Of a DNA stretch of 40,534 bases, positions 1 through 8,434 are shown piece by piece; within the stretch, counting starts at the first letter, position 1; the number at the start of each line of letters is the position of its first letter. Position numbers and translations under genes: made by a program. Source of the stretch: an uncultured Granulicella sp. GTDB taxonomy: Bacteria; Acidobacteriota; Terriglobia; Terriglobales; Acidobacteriaceae. The notes under the pieces were generated by a model. The model saw only the letters and a program-made list of their open reading frames with translations. It made no database searches and had not been told where the DNA came from. The stretch is taken from contig CALMVK010000056.1 of assembly GCA_937873145.1 (NCBI GenBank), positions 4,723-45,256 on the forward strand. Reading direction: 5' to 3'.

Positions 1-381
1 GACGATCTGGTCGTCGGCCCGGGCAGTGCTGGAGGAACGATCCGCCTCCTGGTCAGCAACCAGACCGGCACTGTGCATGCTCGGCTCCCGCTTGGCTTGA
101 GAACCGCCGCGTTCCTCTACCTCATTCCGCGCGGGCCCAGCCTGACGCCCATTCGTCCCCTCACGCCCAGCAGCGATGGCACGGGAGCCAGCATCGCAAC
201 CGCCGTCATGCCTGCCGGCCCCTACACCGCTCTATTAACAGAGACGCGGCTTGAAGAGGACCCACGCGATCCCGCCTTCCTCGCCTCGTTCGCGTCGGGC
301 GCCGTCGATATCGAGGTGCAGTCCAACGCCGACACCTCTTTCAACCTCGAACTGGCGAAACGAAAGGGACCGCAACAGTGA
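1..381 (+). CDS. C-terminal end of a secreted carboxypeptidase-regulatory-like (CnaB-type) protein, cut by window edge
   Basis: The frame is open from the first base and ends at TGA 379-381, so the start lies outside the window. The visible 126 residues look like the end of the repeat proteins common in Acidobacteriota: a beta-rich segment followed by a tail with acidic DPRDPAF and FASGAVDIEVQSN, resembling the tail of the next gene's family. The role is unknown; such proteins are exported and built of Ig-like beta-sandwich repeats. The stop overlaps the GTG start of the next gene (GTGA, 378-381), so the two are co-translated. An internal start at GTG 70 is possible but unlikely, because coding-like sequence continues upstream of it to the edge. 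Confidence 0.7.
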   Translation, partial: DDLVVGPGSAGGTIRLLVSNQTGTVHARLPLGLRTAAFLYLIPRGPSLTPIRPLTPSSDGTGASIATAVMPAGPYTALLTETRLEEDPRDPAFLASFASGAVDIEVQSNADTSFNLELAKRKGPQQ

Positions 382-2213
382 GCCACGCAGGCAAGATTCT
401 CTGGCAGTCGTTTACTGTGCTGGCAGCCATTTCTGTCTCGATGCTAACTCCAGCGCTCCTTGCCGCAGCACCGGTGTACGAGATCCAGGGCGTAGCTGTA
501 AGCAGCCGCAATGGTGCGCCAGTTCCCTTCTGCCGGCTTTCGGTCGAAGTTGCTCCCAGCAATACGCCGATCCAGTCCGGCTCCGGTTCCGGCCAAGCCT
601 CCGGCCCGCGCTTCAGCACCAACGGTCGAACAGCCCAGCGTTCCGTGGGCCGTCCCAACGCCGCTCCGCCGCGCACGAGCAAGAACGAGGTCGTGGCGGA
701 CGCAGCCGGGCATTTTACGGTGGAAGTTCCTGAGGCCGGCAGCTGGCGTCTCCTGGGCGTCGCACGCGGATTCCACAGTCAAATCTTTGAGGAGCACCAG
801 GGCTTCTACACCGCCATCGTGCTCACGCCCAGCGCTCCCATCTTCCATGCGACGTTTCGCATGACTCCCGACGCCTCGATTGCGGGAGTCCTCCTCGATG
901 AAGCGGGAGAGCCTGTGCGCTTGGCTCAGGTCTTTGCCGAGCGGGTCGCACCTGAGCTTCCCGGCGAGTCGAACGCGGCGACCGGAGGCCCGATGCGGCA
1001 GGTCGAAGCTGCAATGACCGACGACCGCGGCCACTATGAGCTGGCCGGCCTTGCCCCCGGTAACTACCTGGTCCGTGTGCAGGCCCAGCCGTGGTACGCC
1101 TCCTCGCCGGGTCTGCAGCGATCGCTGAATGCGGCTGGTCCAACCACCGATCCCTCCCTGGACGTCGCCTACGCCACCACCTGGTTCCCTGCCGCGGACA
1201 GCGAGGCCCAAGCACAGCCGCTCGCCCTGACTGGTGGAGAAGAACGCCAGGCCGACTTCCACCTCAACCCCATCCCCGCCGTACATCTGCAGATTCCGCA
1301 ACAGGTCCCTCCTCCAGCCGCCGAGACGGGAAGATCCCGGCCACAGCGCCAGGCGACAATCAATCGCGTCTCAGCCGATGGCTCAGGTCTGTTCGACAAT
1401 ATGACGTACAGTACGGGAGGCGGCGCAGGCTGGGAGTTCAGCGGACTCACGCCCGGAATCTACGAGGTCCATCTTCCCTCGCCGGACGGCCAGTCCGACG
1501 GTGAAACGCGGCAGATCGAGGTCCGCTCCGGAGCCTCCGGGCTCATCACGCTTGAGGGTTCCACACCCCTCACTCGGCTTACGGTCCAGGTCGATGGCGT
1601 GCCGGACAGTGAGGTCTCTTCGATTGCATTCGTCGATACCGAGACCGGCCGAAGCATCTTTGCCATGGCGCCGCCAGGTCGTCGCGGACGCCGGCCTCTT
1701 GATTCGGACGAAGAGGGCGCGGACGACGAGCCCAGCCCTAGCCGTATCGCGTTGCTGCCGCCGCATACCTACGATATCGTCGTGAACGCCCGCTCCGACG
1801 CGTATCTCGCGGGGCTCGATGCGACCGGCGCCAAGACGACCGGAACCAGGGTGACGATCGCGGGAGGCACCCCGATGGTTCGCCTGCACGTCGCCCGCGG
1901 CCGAGGCACTGTGTCCGGGTTTGCCCTGATGCCGGACCATCCGGCGGAGGGCTCGCTGGTGCTGCTTGTACCCATCACCTTGGGCACCCCAGGAAACATC
2001 CTGCCCGTACTCCGCGATCAGGCCAACAGCGACGGCAGCTTCCGCCTGACCGCCGTCACCCCAGGCAAGTACATCCTGCTCGCCATCGATCACGGCTGGG
2101 ACGTCAACTGGAAGGATCTTCAAAGCCTGGAGCGTTATCTACTGAAAGGAACCGCCCTCGATCTTCATCCCGGAAGTAAGCTCACCGAAACGATCCAGGC
2201 CCAAATGCCTTGA
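378..2213 (+). CDS. Secreted carboxypeptidase-regulatory-like domain protein, 611 aa
   Basis: An N-terminal signal peptide is clear: a short basic start, a hydrophobic stretch around residues 8-28 and an Ala-rich cleavage area before PVYEIQG. The rest is beta-rich with several regulatory (transthyretin/CnaB-like) repeats, recognisable by YELAGLAPGNYLVRV near residue 225, WEFSGLTPGIYEVHL near residue 360 and FRLTAVTPGKYILLA near residue 560. No enzyme domain is seen. Known members are exported proteins of uncertain function, often near outer-membrane receptors. The GTG start overlaps the stop of the preceding similar gene by four bases, giving a two-gene unit of related proteins. A low-complexity Ser/Gly/Arg region lies near residues 65-105. 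Confidence 0.8.
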   Translation: MSHAGKILWQSFTVLAAISVSMLTPALLAAAPVYEIQGVAVSSRNGAPVPFCRLSVEVAPSNTPIQSGSGSGQASGPRFSTNGRTAQRSVGRPNAAPPRTSKNEVVADAAGHFTVEVPEAGSWRLLGVARGFHSQIFEEHQGFYTAIVLTPSAPIFHATFRMTPDASIAGVLLDEAGEPVRLAQVFAERVAPELPGESNAATGGPMRQVEAAMTDDRGHYELAGLAPGNYLVRVQAQPWYASSPGLQRSLNAAGPTTDPSLDVAYATTWFPAADSEAQAQPLALTGGEERQADFHLNPIPAVHLQIPQQVPPPAAETGRSRPQRQATINRVSADGSGLFDNMTYSTGGGAGWEFSGLTPGIYEVHLPSPDGQSDGETRQIEVRSGASGLITLEGSTPLTRLTVQVDGVPDSEVSSIAFVDTETGRSIFAMAPPGRRGRRPLDSDEEGADDEPSPSRIALLPPHTYDIVVNARSDAYLAGLDATGAKTTGTRVTIAGGTPMVRLHVARGRGTVSGFALMPDHPAEGSLVLLVPITLGTPGNILPVLRDQANSDGSFRLTAVTPGKYILLAIDHGWDVNWKDLQSLERYLLKGTALDLHPGSKLTETIQAQMP

Positions 2214-2276
2214 CTTTGCGGTCCTTGCCGCAGCGAACCTGCGCTGACTCTTATCCTTGTTCATCTTCTCCACGCA

Positions 2277-3026
2277 TCATTGGCTCGAAGAAGCTTCCCG
2301 ACCAGCCAACACTGCACTGCGAACACCGGATCGCGGTTTGGAGTCCGTGCGCGGGACGCCTGGTTTGCGAAGCACCCAAACGAAACGGGCGAGCAGCAGA
2401 GCGGTCAGGATCAGGGTGTCGGGCAAGGGAGTGCGGACGCCGGCTTTAATCAGCCACCAATAATGGATGCACGCCGCGGCGGCAGCCACATAGACCAGCC
2501 GATGCAGCCGCTGCCAGTTGCGGCCGCCCATCTTGCGCAGGACAATTTGCGGAGAAGTGAGGGCAAGCGCCAGGAGAAGAACCCAGGAGAGCAGGCCAAC
2601 CTGGATGAAGCGGCGCTTCTCCAGGTCCTGCAGGATGCTGGGCCAGATGACCAGCCCCTGCCGCCAGACTTCGGCGGGATGTCCGTGGGTGAGACCGTCC
2701 CAGGCGGAAGCAAGGTCATAGCCGGAAAAGAGAAAAATGTACGTGGCAAGATGAAGTGAGGCGTAAAAGAAAGCGTAAAGCCCAAGCAGGCGTCGAAAGC
2801 GGATCAGATTCGAGAGACGCGGATGGACCCGGCGCAAGGGCGTAATCGCCAGCGAGACAAGCAGAATCCAGAGCGCCCAGTTGCCGGTAAAGTGCGTGAT
2901 GTAGTTGACCGGGTCGGCCAGCAGAGTCAGCGCGCCAGAACGATAACGCGCCAGCACCAGAAACAAAGGCGCGAGACAAAGCAGATGAACGACGGCTTTG
3001 ACATACGGGATGAGGCGGGTAGGCAT
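2277..3026 (-). CDS. msrQ: MsrQ, heme-binding membrane subunit of the periplasmic methionine sulfoxide reductase
   Basis: MsrQ (formerly YedZ) is an inner-membrane b-type heme protein that passes electrons from the respiratory chain to MsrP, which repairs oxidised methionine in periplasmic proteins. The 249-aa product has about six hydrophobic segments of the ferric-reductase-like type and conserved His candidates for heme at H92 (SLHLATY), H175 (RLHRLVY) and H188 (CIHYWW). It is about 40 residues longer than the usual ~200, because of a polar C-terminal tail rich in Arg and Ser. It lies 98 nt downstream of msrP on the same strand, the expected pairing. A strong hairpin sits in the gap. The start is ATG 3024-3026. 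Confidence 0.93.
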   Translation of the reverse strand: MPTRLIPYVKAVVHLLCLAPLFLVLARYRSGALTLLADPVNYITHFTGNWALWILLVSLAITPLRRVHPRLSNLIRFRRLLGLYAFFYASLHLATYIFLFSGYDLASAWDGLTHGHPAEVWRQGLVIWPSILQDLEKRRFIQVGLLSWVLLLALALTSPQIVLRKMGGRNWQRLHRLVYVAAAAACIHYWWLIKAGVRTPLPDTLILTALLLARFVWVLRKPGVPRTDSKPRSGVRSAVLAGREASSSQ

Positions 3027-3056
3027 TGGTCTTGTTGAATCGTTGCCGAGCCAGTC

Positions 3057-3093
3057 TGCCCTACCTCAAACAAGAAACGCGCAAGGTAGGGCA
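3057..3093 (-). other. Inverted repeat between msrP and msrQ
   Basis: The arms TGCCCTACCT (3057-3066) and AGGTAGGGCA (3084-3093) are perfect 10-bp complements separated by 17 nt. The repeat lies in the msrP-msrQ gap and would form a hairpin in the shared transcript. No T-run follows on the minus strand, so it is not a classical terminator. It could set the relative amounts of MsrP and MsrQ by attenuation or by RNA stabilisation; that role is inference. Confidence 0.55.
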
Positions 3094-3124
3094 CTTGGTC
3101 ATAAGCCAAAAAGCCGAGTAAAGA

Positions 3125-4078
3125 TCAGTAGTAGCGATTCAGGTCCATGCCCGCATACAAGCTGGCGACCTGGTCTCCGTAGCCGTTGAACATCTGAGTG
3201 GCGACGCTGTGCGGAAATCCTCCGTCGATACGCCGCTCACGGGCCTGCGACCAGCGATGGCTGATGTTGGGATTGACGTTCGAGTAGAAGCCGTACTCCT
3301 CGCTGTTCAACTCATTCCACATGGTTGCTGGCTGCTTGTCCGTGAAGATGACCTTCACAATGGACTTGGCTGACTTGTAGCCCCACTTCCACGGGACAAC
3401 GATGCGGACGGGGGCACCGTTCTGGTTGGGAAGGGTTTGGCCGTAGCAGCCAAAGGTCAGCAAAGTCAGGGGATGCATAGCCTCGTCCATGCGCAGGCCC
3501 TCGGTGTAGGGCCAGGGAAAACCGTCGGGAAGCTCGGGCATCTGTTTGCGATCGATCAGCGAGACGAACTGAAGATATTTGGCGCTGGGGAGCGGCTCGC
3601 AAAAGTTGACGAACTCGGAGAGCGAGTAGCCATCCCAGGGAATCACCATCGACCAGGCCTCGACGCAGCGATGGCGATAGACGCGGGACTCGAGCGGGCG
3701 GTAGTGGATGAGATCGTCGATATTGACGGTCAGTGGCTTCTTGACGAGCCCGGAGACCTGCACCGACCACGGCCGGGTATGGAGGGTATGAGCGTTCTTC
3801 GCAGGAAGATCCTTGTCGATGCCGTACTCATAAAAGTTGTTATAGGTAGAGGCTTTCGCTAGAGGCGTTTGCGGGTCGGTGACCTGGAACTTGCCGGGAA
3901 CGGTGGTGAGGGCGTCAGAGGCGAAGGCCTGCCGCGCCAGCAGGCCGGAGGCCGTAAGGGCGCCGACACCGGAAACAAAAGCGCGGCGGGACGGCCGGCC
4001 CGTCTCAAAGACGGAGTGCGGGGTAATCTCCGAGGAGGGGATCTGGCTGCCGTAAAGCTGGGTGTTGCGATTCGACAT
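3125..4078 (-). CDS. msrP: MsrP, molybdopterin-dependent periplasmic methionine sulfoxide reductase, catalytic subunit
   Basis: MsrP reduces both diastereomers of methionine sulfoxide in exported proteins using a mononuclear molybdopterin centre. The 317-aa product starts with a Tat signal: [10 protein letters not shown] near residues 28-37 holds the twin Arg, followed by a weakly hydrophobic stretch ending in AFASDA. The sulfite-oxidase fold is recognisable; C138 in [11 protein letters not shown] is the expected molybdenum ligand, and the C-terminal part has [15 protein letters not shown]. Length fits the family (~330). The start is ATG 4076-4078, with AAAGG on the minus strand nine nt before it. 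It is first in the msrP-msrQ unit. A dyad (GTGAC-7-GTCAC, 4099-4115) lies just upstream. Confidence 0.95.
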   Translation of the reverse strand: MSNRNTQLYGSQIPSSEITPHSVFETGRPSRRAFVSGVGALTASGLLARQAFASDALTTVPGKFQVTDPQTPLAKASTYNNFYEYGIDKDLPAKNAHTLHTRPWSVQVSGLVKKPLTVNIDDLIHYRPLESRVYRHRCVEAWSMVIPWDGYSLSEFVNFCEPLPSAKYLQFVSLIDRKQMPELPDGFPWPYTEGLRMDEAMHPLTLLTFGCYGQTLPNQNGAPVRIVVPWKWGYKSAKSIVKVIFTDKQPATMWNELNSEEYGFYSNVNPNISHRWSQARERRIDGGFPHSVATQMFNGYGDQVASLYAGMDLNRYY

Positions 4079-4400
4079 GGAACAATGCCTTTCAGGCTGT
4101 GACGGATACTGTCACCGCCTCCTTAAATAGACTACGCGCTCCGGCCCAGTGTGGATGCGATCGAAGCTGCCTTCGTTCGACGCGTGCCTGCGGAGAAAGT
4201 CAACGCTGAGAAGCCTTGGCAGTAGGATGAGGCACTCGTAGCAAAATTCGTGCAACTTCTGTGGCAATTGCCTGGATTTGACCTACAACCTTGGTTCCAT
4301 ACAGGCAAGATTCGGCAGTTTCAGGTTCTAGAATCGCGAAAGAACATGGCTGCGGTACGCGATCCCCCGCAGTCCAGAAAAGAAGAGGGTCGGAACGCTC
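4079..4400. promoter_or_regulatory. Divergent intergenic region between msrP and the HD-GYP gene, with a small dyad
   Basis: This 322-nt gene-free stretch must hold the promoters of msrP (-) and the HD-GYP gene (+). The dyad GTGAC-GGATACT-GTCAC at 4099-4115 lies 21 nt upstream of the msrP start and could be an operator. A purine-rich AAGGAGG on the minus strand (4118-4124) sits further upstream, but I see no convincing gene start for it. For the HD-GYP gene, AGAGGG near 4384-4389 is the ribosome-binding site. I see no convincing -35/-10 pair on either strand. Confidence 0.4.
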
Positions 4401-5918
4401 ATGCACGAAGCTTCTGAACCAGCACGCGGCAAGCAGTACCTCAACGGACTCACGAGTGCGCAAGCGACTGGCGTCGTGGTCATCACGTTTTCCGAGATCA
4501 TCTCTGCCTTGTCCTTTGCGATCGACCTGACGGAGGATGCAGCTCCAGGCCATGCCCTGCGGAGTTGTCTGTTGGGCATGCGCATTGCGCGCGCTTTGGG
4601 CATGACGGCAAAAGAGTTGGAGTCGCTCTATTACGCGCTCTTACTCAAAGATGTTGGGTGCAGCAGCAACGGCTCCCGCCTGGGACACAAAGTACGCAGA
4701 GACGAACACCGGGAGAACGAGGCAGCCACCGATCCCAGGAAGCCGCGGGCGCGCGAGACACAACGTGCCTTCAAGCTGATTCAAGGGGAGATGCATGCCG
4801 AGGCGCCGTTACGCCAACGCTTCCGGCGGCTTCTGCACATGGAACCGCGTCAGCGGAGCAGCGATCAGGAGATGATCCTGCTGCGTTGTGAGCGAGGAGC
4901 CAAGATCACGCGTAAGCTGGGACTCTCCGCCGCGACCTGCGACACCGTCTTTGCGCTCGATGAGCGTTGGGACGGCGCGGGAGGGCCACTCCGCCGGCAG
5001 GGACAGGCGATTCCGTTGCTGGCCCGGATCGTCACCTTGGCCGAGCATCTGGATGCGTTCGCCTGTGAGTGCACGCCTGCGGTTGCCATGGACCGGATGC
5101 TCGAACAAAGCGGGCGCTGGTTCGATCCGGAGCTGGTCCAGGTTGCCTTTGCACTGGACCACGCTGGGCAGCTTTGGACGCATTGTCTGCCCGCGGATGA
5201 CCTGGACCTCTGCCGGCAGCTGGTCATCGGGCTCGATCCCGAGGCCTCGCACGGCGTCGACGCCGACGAGATCGACCGGATCTGCGAGGCATTTGCCGAT
5301 GTGGTGGACGCCAAAAGCCCCTTCACCTACCAGCACTCGCTGGGCGTGGCTCAGATAGCGGTATCGATGGGGACTACGCTTGCTTTGCCTCCGGATCGGC
5401 TGCGCGTGGTACAACGTGCAGCGTTGCTCCACGACCTTGGCAAACTTGCCGTACCGAATACCATTCTGGACAAGAGCGGACGCCTCAGCGTCGAAGAGTG
5501 GCATGCCGTAATCGAGCACCCAAGATTGACGCAGCAGATTCTGTCTCGCATTGAACCGTTCGCGGAGCTGGCGGCAATTGCCGGAGCGCACCACGAGAAG
5601 CTGGATGGATCGGGGTACCCGAATGGATTGCGCGAGGATCAGCTCGGCATCGAGTCGCGGGTCATTGCCGTCGCGGACACATACCGGGCGATGACGGAAG
5701 GCCGCCCGTATCGTCCCGGCGTGTCGCACGCGGTTGCCGTTGGCAAGCTGCGCGAACTAACCCCGCATCAGCTGGATGCGCGCTGCGTGGAGGCGCTGGA
5801 TCTATGCTGCAATCCGGCTCGGGGAACGCCCGCACCTGCACTGGAGCATTTGGCCCAGCTCAGAAAGAGGCCGGCCTCGGTGCCGGCAGGAGGAAATTGG
5901 CAGGCATTTAGCGCTTAG
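4401..5918 (+). CDS. Tandem HD-GYP protein: degenerate N-terminal copy, intact C-terminal copy
   Basis: HD-GYP domains hydrolyse the second messenger cyclic di-GMP at a di-iron centre. The C-terminal half of this 505-aa protein has the full signature: H312 (YQHSLGVA), H344-D345 (LLHDLGK), H373, HHE 397-399 and GSGYP 403-407. The N-terminal half looks like a decayed copy: LLKDVG (83-84) has Lys where the metal-binding His should be, and DERWDGAGGP (187-196) replaces the HHE...GYP element. No membrane segment, receiver or other sensor is seen, so it is probably cytoplasmic, and the N-terminal copy may be a regulatory or dimerisation module. The ATG start has AGAGGG upstream. Its TAG overlaps the convergent stop of the ligase gene. 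Confidence 0.85.
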   Translation: MHEASEPARGKQYLNGLTSAQATGVVVITFSEIISALSFAIDLTEDAAPGHALRSCLLGMRIARALGMTAKELESLYYALLLKDVGCSSNGSRLGHKVRRDEHRENEAATDPRKPRARETQRAFKLIQGEMHAEAPLRQRFRRLLHMEPRQRSSDQEMILLRCERGAKITRKLGLSAATCDTVFALDERWDGAGGPLRRQGQAIPLLARIVTLAEHLDAFACECTPAVAMDRMLEQSGRWFDPELVQVAFALDHAGQLWTHCLPADDLDLCRQLVIGLDPEASHGVDADEIDRICEAFADVVDAKSPFTYQHSLGVAQIAVSMGTTLALPPDRLRVVQRAALLHDLGKLAVPNTILDKSGRLSVEEWHAVIEHPRLTQQILSRIEPFAELAAIAGAHHEKLDGSGYPNGLREDQLGIESRVIAVADTYRAMTEGRPYRPGVSHAVAVGKLRELTPHQLDARCVEALDLCCNPARGTPAPALEHLAQLRKRPASVPAGGNWQAFSA

Positions 5919-6991
5919 TGCTGACCGAAGATAGACATAAGCTCCTGCGGCAAAACGATCTCAAGCTGCGCATAGGTGCACGCGGCCGGGGTCTTATCCT
6001 GACGCCATCGACGAAAGTGGGCGAGATGACGAAAGCGGTTGCCCTGCATATGTTCATAGGCGACCTCAACCACAAGCTCCGGCCGGAGCGGCTGCCAGGA
6101 AAGATCCTTCTTGGCATTCCATCGGCTCTTCGCGCCCGGCATGCGTTCAGGATCGGCTGCGTCGGGGGAAGCCCAGCCGGCCCAGGGATGACCCGCAAGG
6201 GCGTTCTCGCGGTAGGGCGCCAGGAAGTCGACCAGCTCCCGCCGTTTCGCAGCGGTAAAACTGGCACACACGCCAACGTGCTGCAGGTTTCCGTCCGCGT
6301 CGTTCAAGCCGAGCAGCAGAGAGCCGACGGCGACATTTTCACCGTCCTTGTGCCAGCGAAATCCGGCGACCACGCAGTCGCAGTCACGCTCATGCTTGAT
6401 CTTGAGCATGGTGCGCTTGTCAGGCTCGTAAGGGCTGGCGATAGATTTGGCCATGACGCCGTCGAGCCCGGCGCCCTCAAAACGCTTAAACCAGTCGGCG
6501 GCGACGGCGCGATCCTGGGTCGCGGGAGTGAGATGGAGACTCGGCTGGGGACAAGCGAAGATCGCTTCAAGCGTGCGGCGGCGCTCAACGAAGGGCTGCA
6601 AGCGGAGGTCCTCATCGCCGAGCGCGAGAAGGTCGAAGAAGACCACCGAGGCCGGTGTTTGCTCCGCAAGCAGCCGGACACGGGAGGCAGCGGGATGAAT
6701 GCGAAGCTGGAGAGCGTCAAAGTCGAGGCCGCCGAGGCCGGCGATGACAATCTCCCCGTCCAGGACGCATCGCTCGGGAAGATGGGCGAGCAGCGAGGCT
6801 TCCACCTCAGGAAAATAGCGGTTCAGGCTCTTCGTGTCTCGGCTCTGGAGAACGATTTCGCTCCCGTCGCGGAAGATCAGCGCGCGAAAGCCGTCCCATT
6901 TGGGCTCAAACATCCACTGCGAATCTTCCGGGATGTTGTCGATACGCTTGGCTAGCATCGGCAGAATGGGTGGCATCACAGGTAGGTTCAC
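5915..6991 (-). CDS. ATP-dependent DNA ligase, LigC/LigD-ligase type, stand-alone
   Basis: This enzyme seals nicks in DNA using ATP through a lysyl-AMP intermediate. The 358-aa product has motif I at 29-33 (EPKWDG, nucleotidyl Lys K31), a DGE at 78-80 (motif III region), motif IV GLDGVMAK near 175-182 and motif V LKIKH at 196-200, then an OB-fold domain with WQPLRPELVVEV. It lacks the polymerase and nuclease domains of full LigD, and no ku gene is in the window, so it resembles LigC used in repair rather than a complete end-joining system. The GTG start at 6991 is preferred because a G-rich site precedes it; ATG 6976 has none. Its TAA overlaps the HD-GYP stop (5915-5918). Confidence 0.88.
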   Translation of the reverse strand: MNLPVMPPILPMLAKRIDNIPEDSQWMFEPKWDGFRALIFRDGSEIVLQSRDTKSLNRYFPEVEASLLAHLPERCVLDGEIVIAGLGGLDFDALQLRIHPAASRVRLLAEQTPASVVFFDLLALGDEDLRLQPFVERRRTLEAIFACPQPSLHLTPATQDRAVAADWFKRFEGAGLDGVMAKSIASPYEPDKRTMLKIKHERDCDCVVAGFRWHKDGENVAVGSLLLGLNDADGNLQHVGVCASFTAAKRRELVDFLAPYRENALAGHPWAGWASPDAADPERMPGAKSRWNAKKDLSWQPLRPELVVEVAYEHMQGNRFRHLAHFRRWRQDKTPAACTYAQLEIVLPQELMSIFGQH

Positions 6992-7039
6992 GACCCCATC
7001 CTATACTGGAAGGGTACGTGGAGAGCGCCAGCGCAACCT

Positions 7040-7696
7040 ATGTCTTTGTTTCCAATTTTTCTCAAGATGACCGGACGCCCGTGCCTGGTCATAGGCGCCG
7101 GGAACCTGGCGGAGTCCAAGATCCAGTCGCTGCGCGCAGCAGAGGCGTCGGTCACGGTCATTGCGCCGTACGCGTCCCCGGCCATTGAGGAGATGGCAGC
7201 TTCCGGTGAGGTGCAGTGGCACGCGCGGAAGTACCAGCCAGGCGACGTAGCGCAGGACGCCTTCCTGGTAGTCACCGCGACGGATGTGCCGGAGGTAAAC
7301 CGTGCGGTATACCTCGAAGCAACGTCGAAGTCCATTCTTTGCAACGCCGTAGACGATCCTCCGTACTGCGACTTCTACTTTCCTTCCATCGTCAAGCGTG
7401 GGGATCTGCAGATCGCAATCTCTACTGCCGGGGCGTCGCCGGCGCTCGCGCAGCGCTTGCGCAAGGAGATCAATGCGGCGTTGCCGCTCGACATCGGCGC
7501 TTGGCTGGGCGAGCTCGGCAATCTGCGCCGGGAAGTCCTTCAACTGGAGCCGCTCAACGAAGCGCGCAAGCAACTGCTGCATACGTTGGCGACACGAGAG
7601 GTTTGCGGTTTCGATGCCTGCCCGTCGCGGGCCTACGCGCGGGAGCATGCCTGGGGCAATCCGCGCCCGGCCAGCCCACGCAAGGCCGAGGGCTAA
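7040..7696 (+). CDS. Precorrin-2 dehydrogenase / sirohydrochlorin ferrochelatase (CysG N-terminal half, Met8p-like)
   Basis: This enzyme oxidises precorrin-2 to sirohydrochlorin with NAD and may insert iron to give siroheme, the cofactor of sulfite and nitrite reductases. The 218-aa product has an N-terminal Rossmann motif (VIGAGNLAESK, residues 17-27), then the family segments TATDVPEVNRAVY, DDPPYCDFYFPS and ISTAGASPALAQRLR. It corresponds to the N-terminal part of CysG; the methyltransferase part is the next gene, six nt downstream. Together they make siroheme from uroporphyrinogen III. Only 48 nt separate the start from the divergent ligase gene, so the promoters must overlap; TATACT at 7002-7007 is a possible -10 box without a clear -35. 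Confidence 0.92.
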   Translation: MSLFPIFLKMTGRPCLVIGAGNLAESKIQSLRAAEASVTVIAPYASPAIEEMAASGEVQWHARKYQPGDVAQDAFLVVTATDVPEVNRAVYLEATSKSILCNAVDDPPYCDFYFPSIVKRGDLQIAISTAGASPALAQRLRKEINAALPLDIGAWLGELGNLRREVLQLEPLNEARKQLLHTLATREVCGFDACPSRAYAREHAWGNPRPASPRKAEG

Positions 7697-7702
7697 AGCA
7701 GC

Positions 7703-8431
7703 ATGCCGGGCGACGCCGAACCCGGGCATGTGTACCTGTGCGGAGCGGGTCCGGGCAATCCTGATCTACTCACCCTGCGCGCGGCGCATCTGCTCGCCAC
7801 CTCCGACGTCATTCTGCCGGACGATCTCGTCTCGGAGGCCATCCTGGACTTGGCGAGCCCGACAGCCGAAATCATTCCGGTGGGCAAGCGTTGCGGTCAG
7901 CCGCGGATCACCCAGGCCGGCATCCATGAACAGATGCTGCACCATGCGCGGCACGGTCAGTCGGTGCTGCGGCTCAAGTCAGGCGACCCGCTCATCTTTG
8001 GGAGAGCGAACGAGGAGATGGAGGCGTTGCGAGCGGCGGGAGTTCCGTTTGAGATCGTTCCCGGCATCACAACGGCGTTCGCAGTAGCGGCCAAACTGAA
8101 AACGCCGCTGACCGACCGGAACTCCGCGTCCAAGCTGGTCCTTGCAACGGCGCACCATGCCGCCGGCAAGCCGGAGCCGGTTGCCTGGGAGGGTGCGTTT
8201 CCGGCTAATTCCACGCTGGTGCTCTATATGCCGGGACGGGATTTTGTTCAGCTGAGCGCCTCGCTGATTCTCTCGGGCATCTCTCCTGAGACACCGGTGG
8301 CGGCAGTCTCCAAGGCATCCACGCCGGCAGAGCATGTAGTGATGACCACGTTGGCGGGATTGGCCGGGGCTGGAGTCGGCCCGGCACCGCTGATTCTCCT
8401 CATCGGACGAGCGATTCAGCGCGAGCTCTAA
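7703..8431 (+). CDS. cobA: Uroporphyrinogen-III C-methyltransferase (SUMT)
   Basis: SUMT uses two S-adenosylmethionines to methylate uroporphyrinogen III at C2 and C7, giving precorrin-2, the substrate of the enzyme encoded just upstream. The 242-aa product shows the family motifs: VYLCGAGPGNPDLLTL at 10-25, LRLKSGDPLIFGR near 89-101 and VPGITTAFAVA near 119. The usual YDRLVS appears as PDDLVS, a mild variation. Length is typical. It ends three nt before the stop of the convergent phosphoesterase gene. The same methyltransferase also feeds cobalamin synthesis in some bacteria, but the pairing here points to siroheme. Confidence 0.93.
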   Translation: MPGDAEPGHVYLCGAGPGNPDLLTLRAAHLLATSDVILPDDLVSEAILDLASPTAEIIPVGKRCGQPRITQAGIHEQMLHHARHGQSVLRLKSGDPLIFGRANEEMEALRAAGVPFEIVPGITTAFAVAAKLKTPLTDRNSASKLVLATAHHAAGKPEPVAWEGAFPANSTLVLYMPGRDFVQLSASLILSGISPETPVAAVSKASTPAEHVVMTTLAGLAGAGVGPAPLILLIGRAIQREL

Positions 8432-8434
8432 CCT

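Noticed and set aside
4095..4124. Possible seven-codon leader peptide before msrP (GTG after AAGGAGG on the minus strand)
   Set aside because: The spacing between the purine-rich site and GTG is only about two nt, too short for normal initiation.
5918..6955. 345-codon plus-strand frame opposite the DNA ligase gene
   Set aside because: No recognisable motifs; the ligase on the minus strand has all nucleotidyltransferase motifs.
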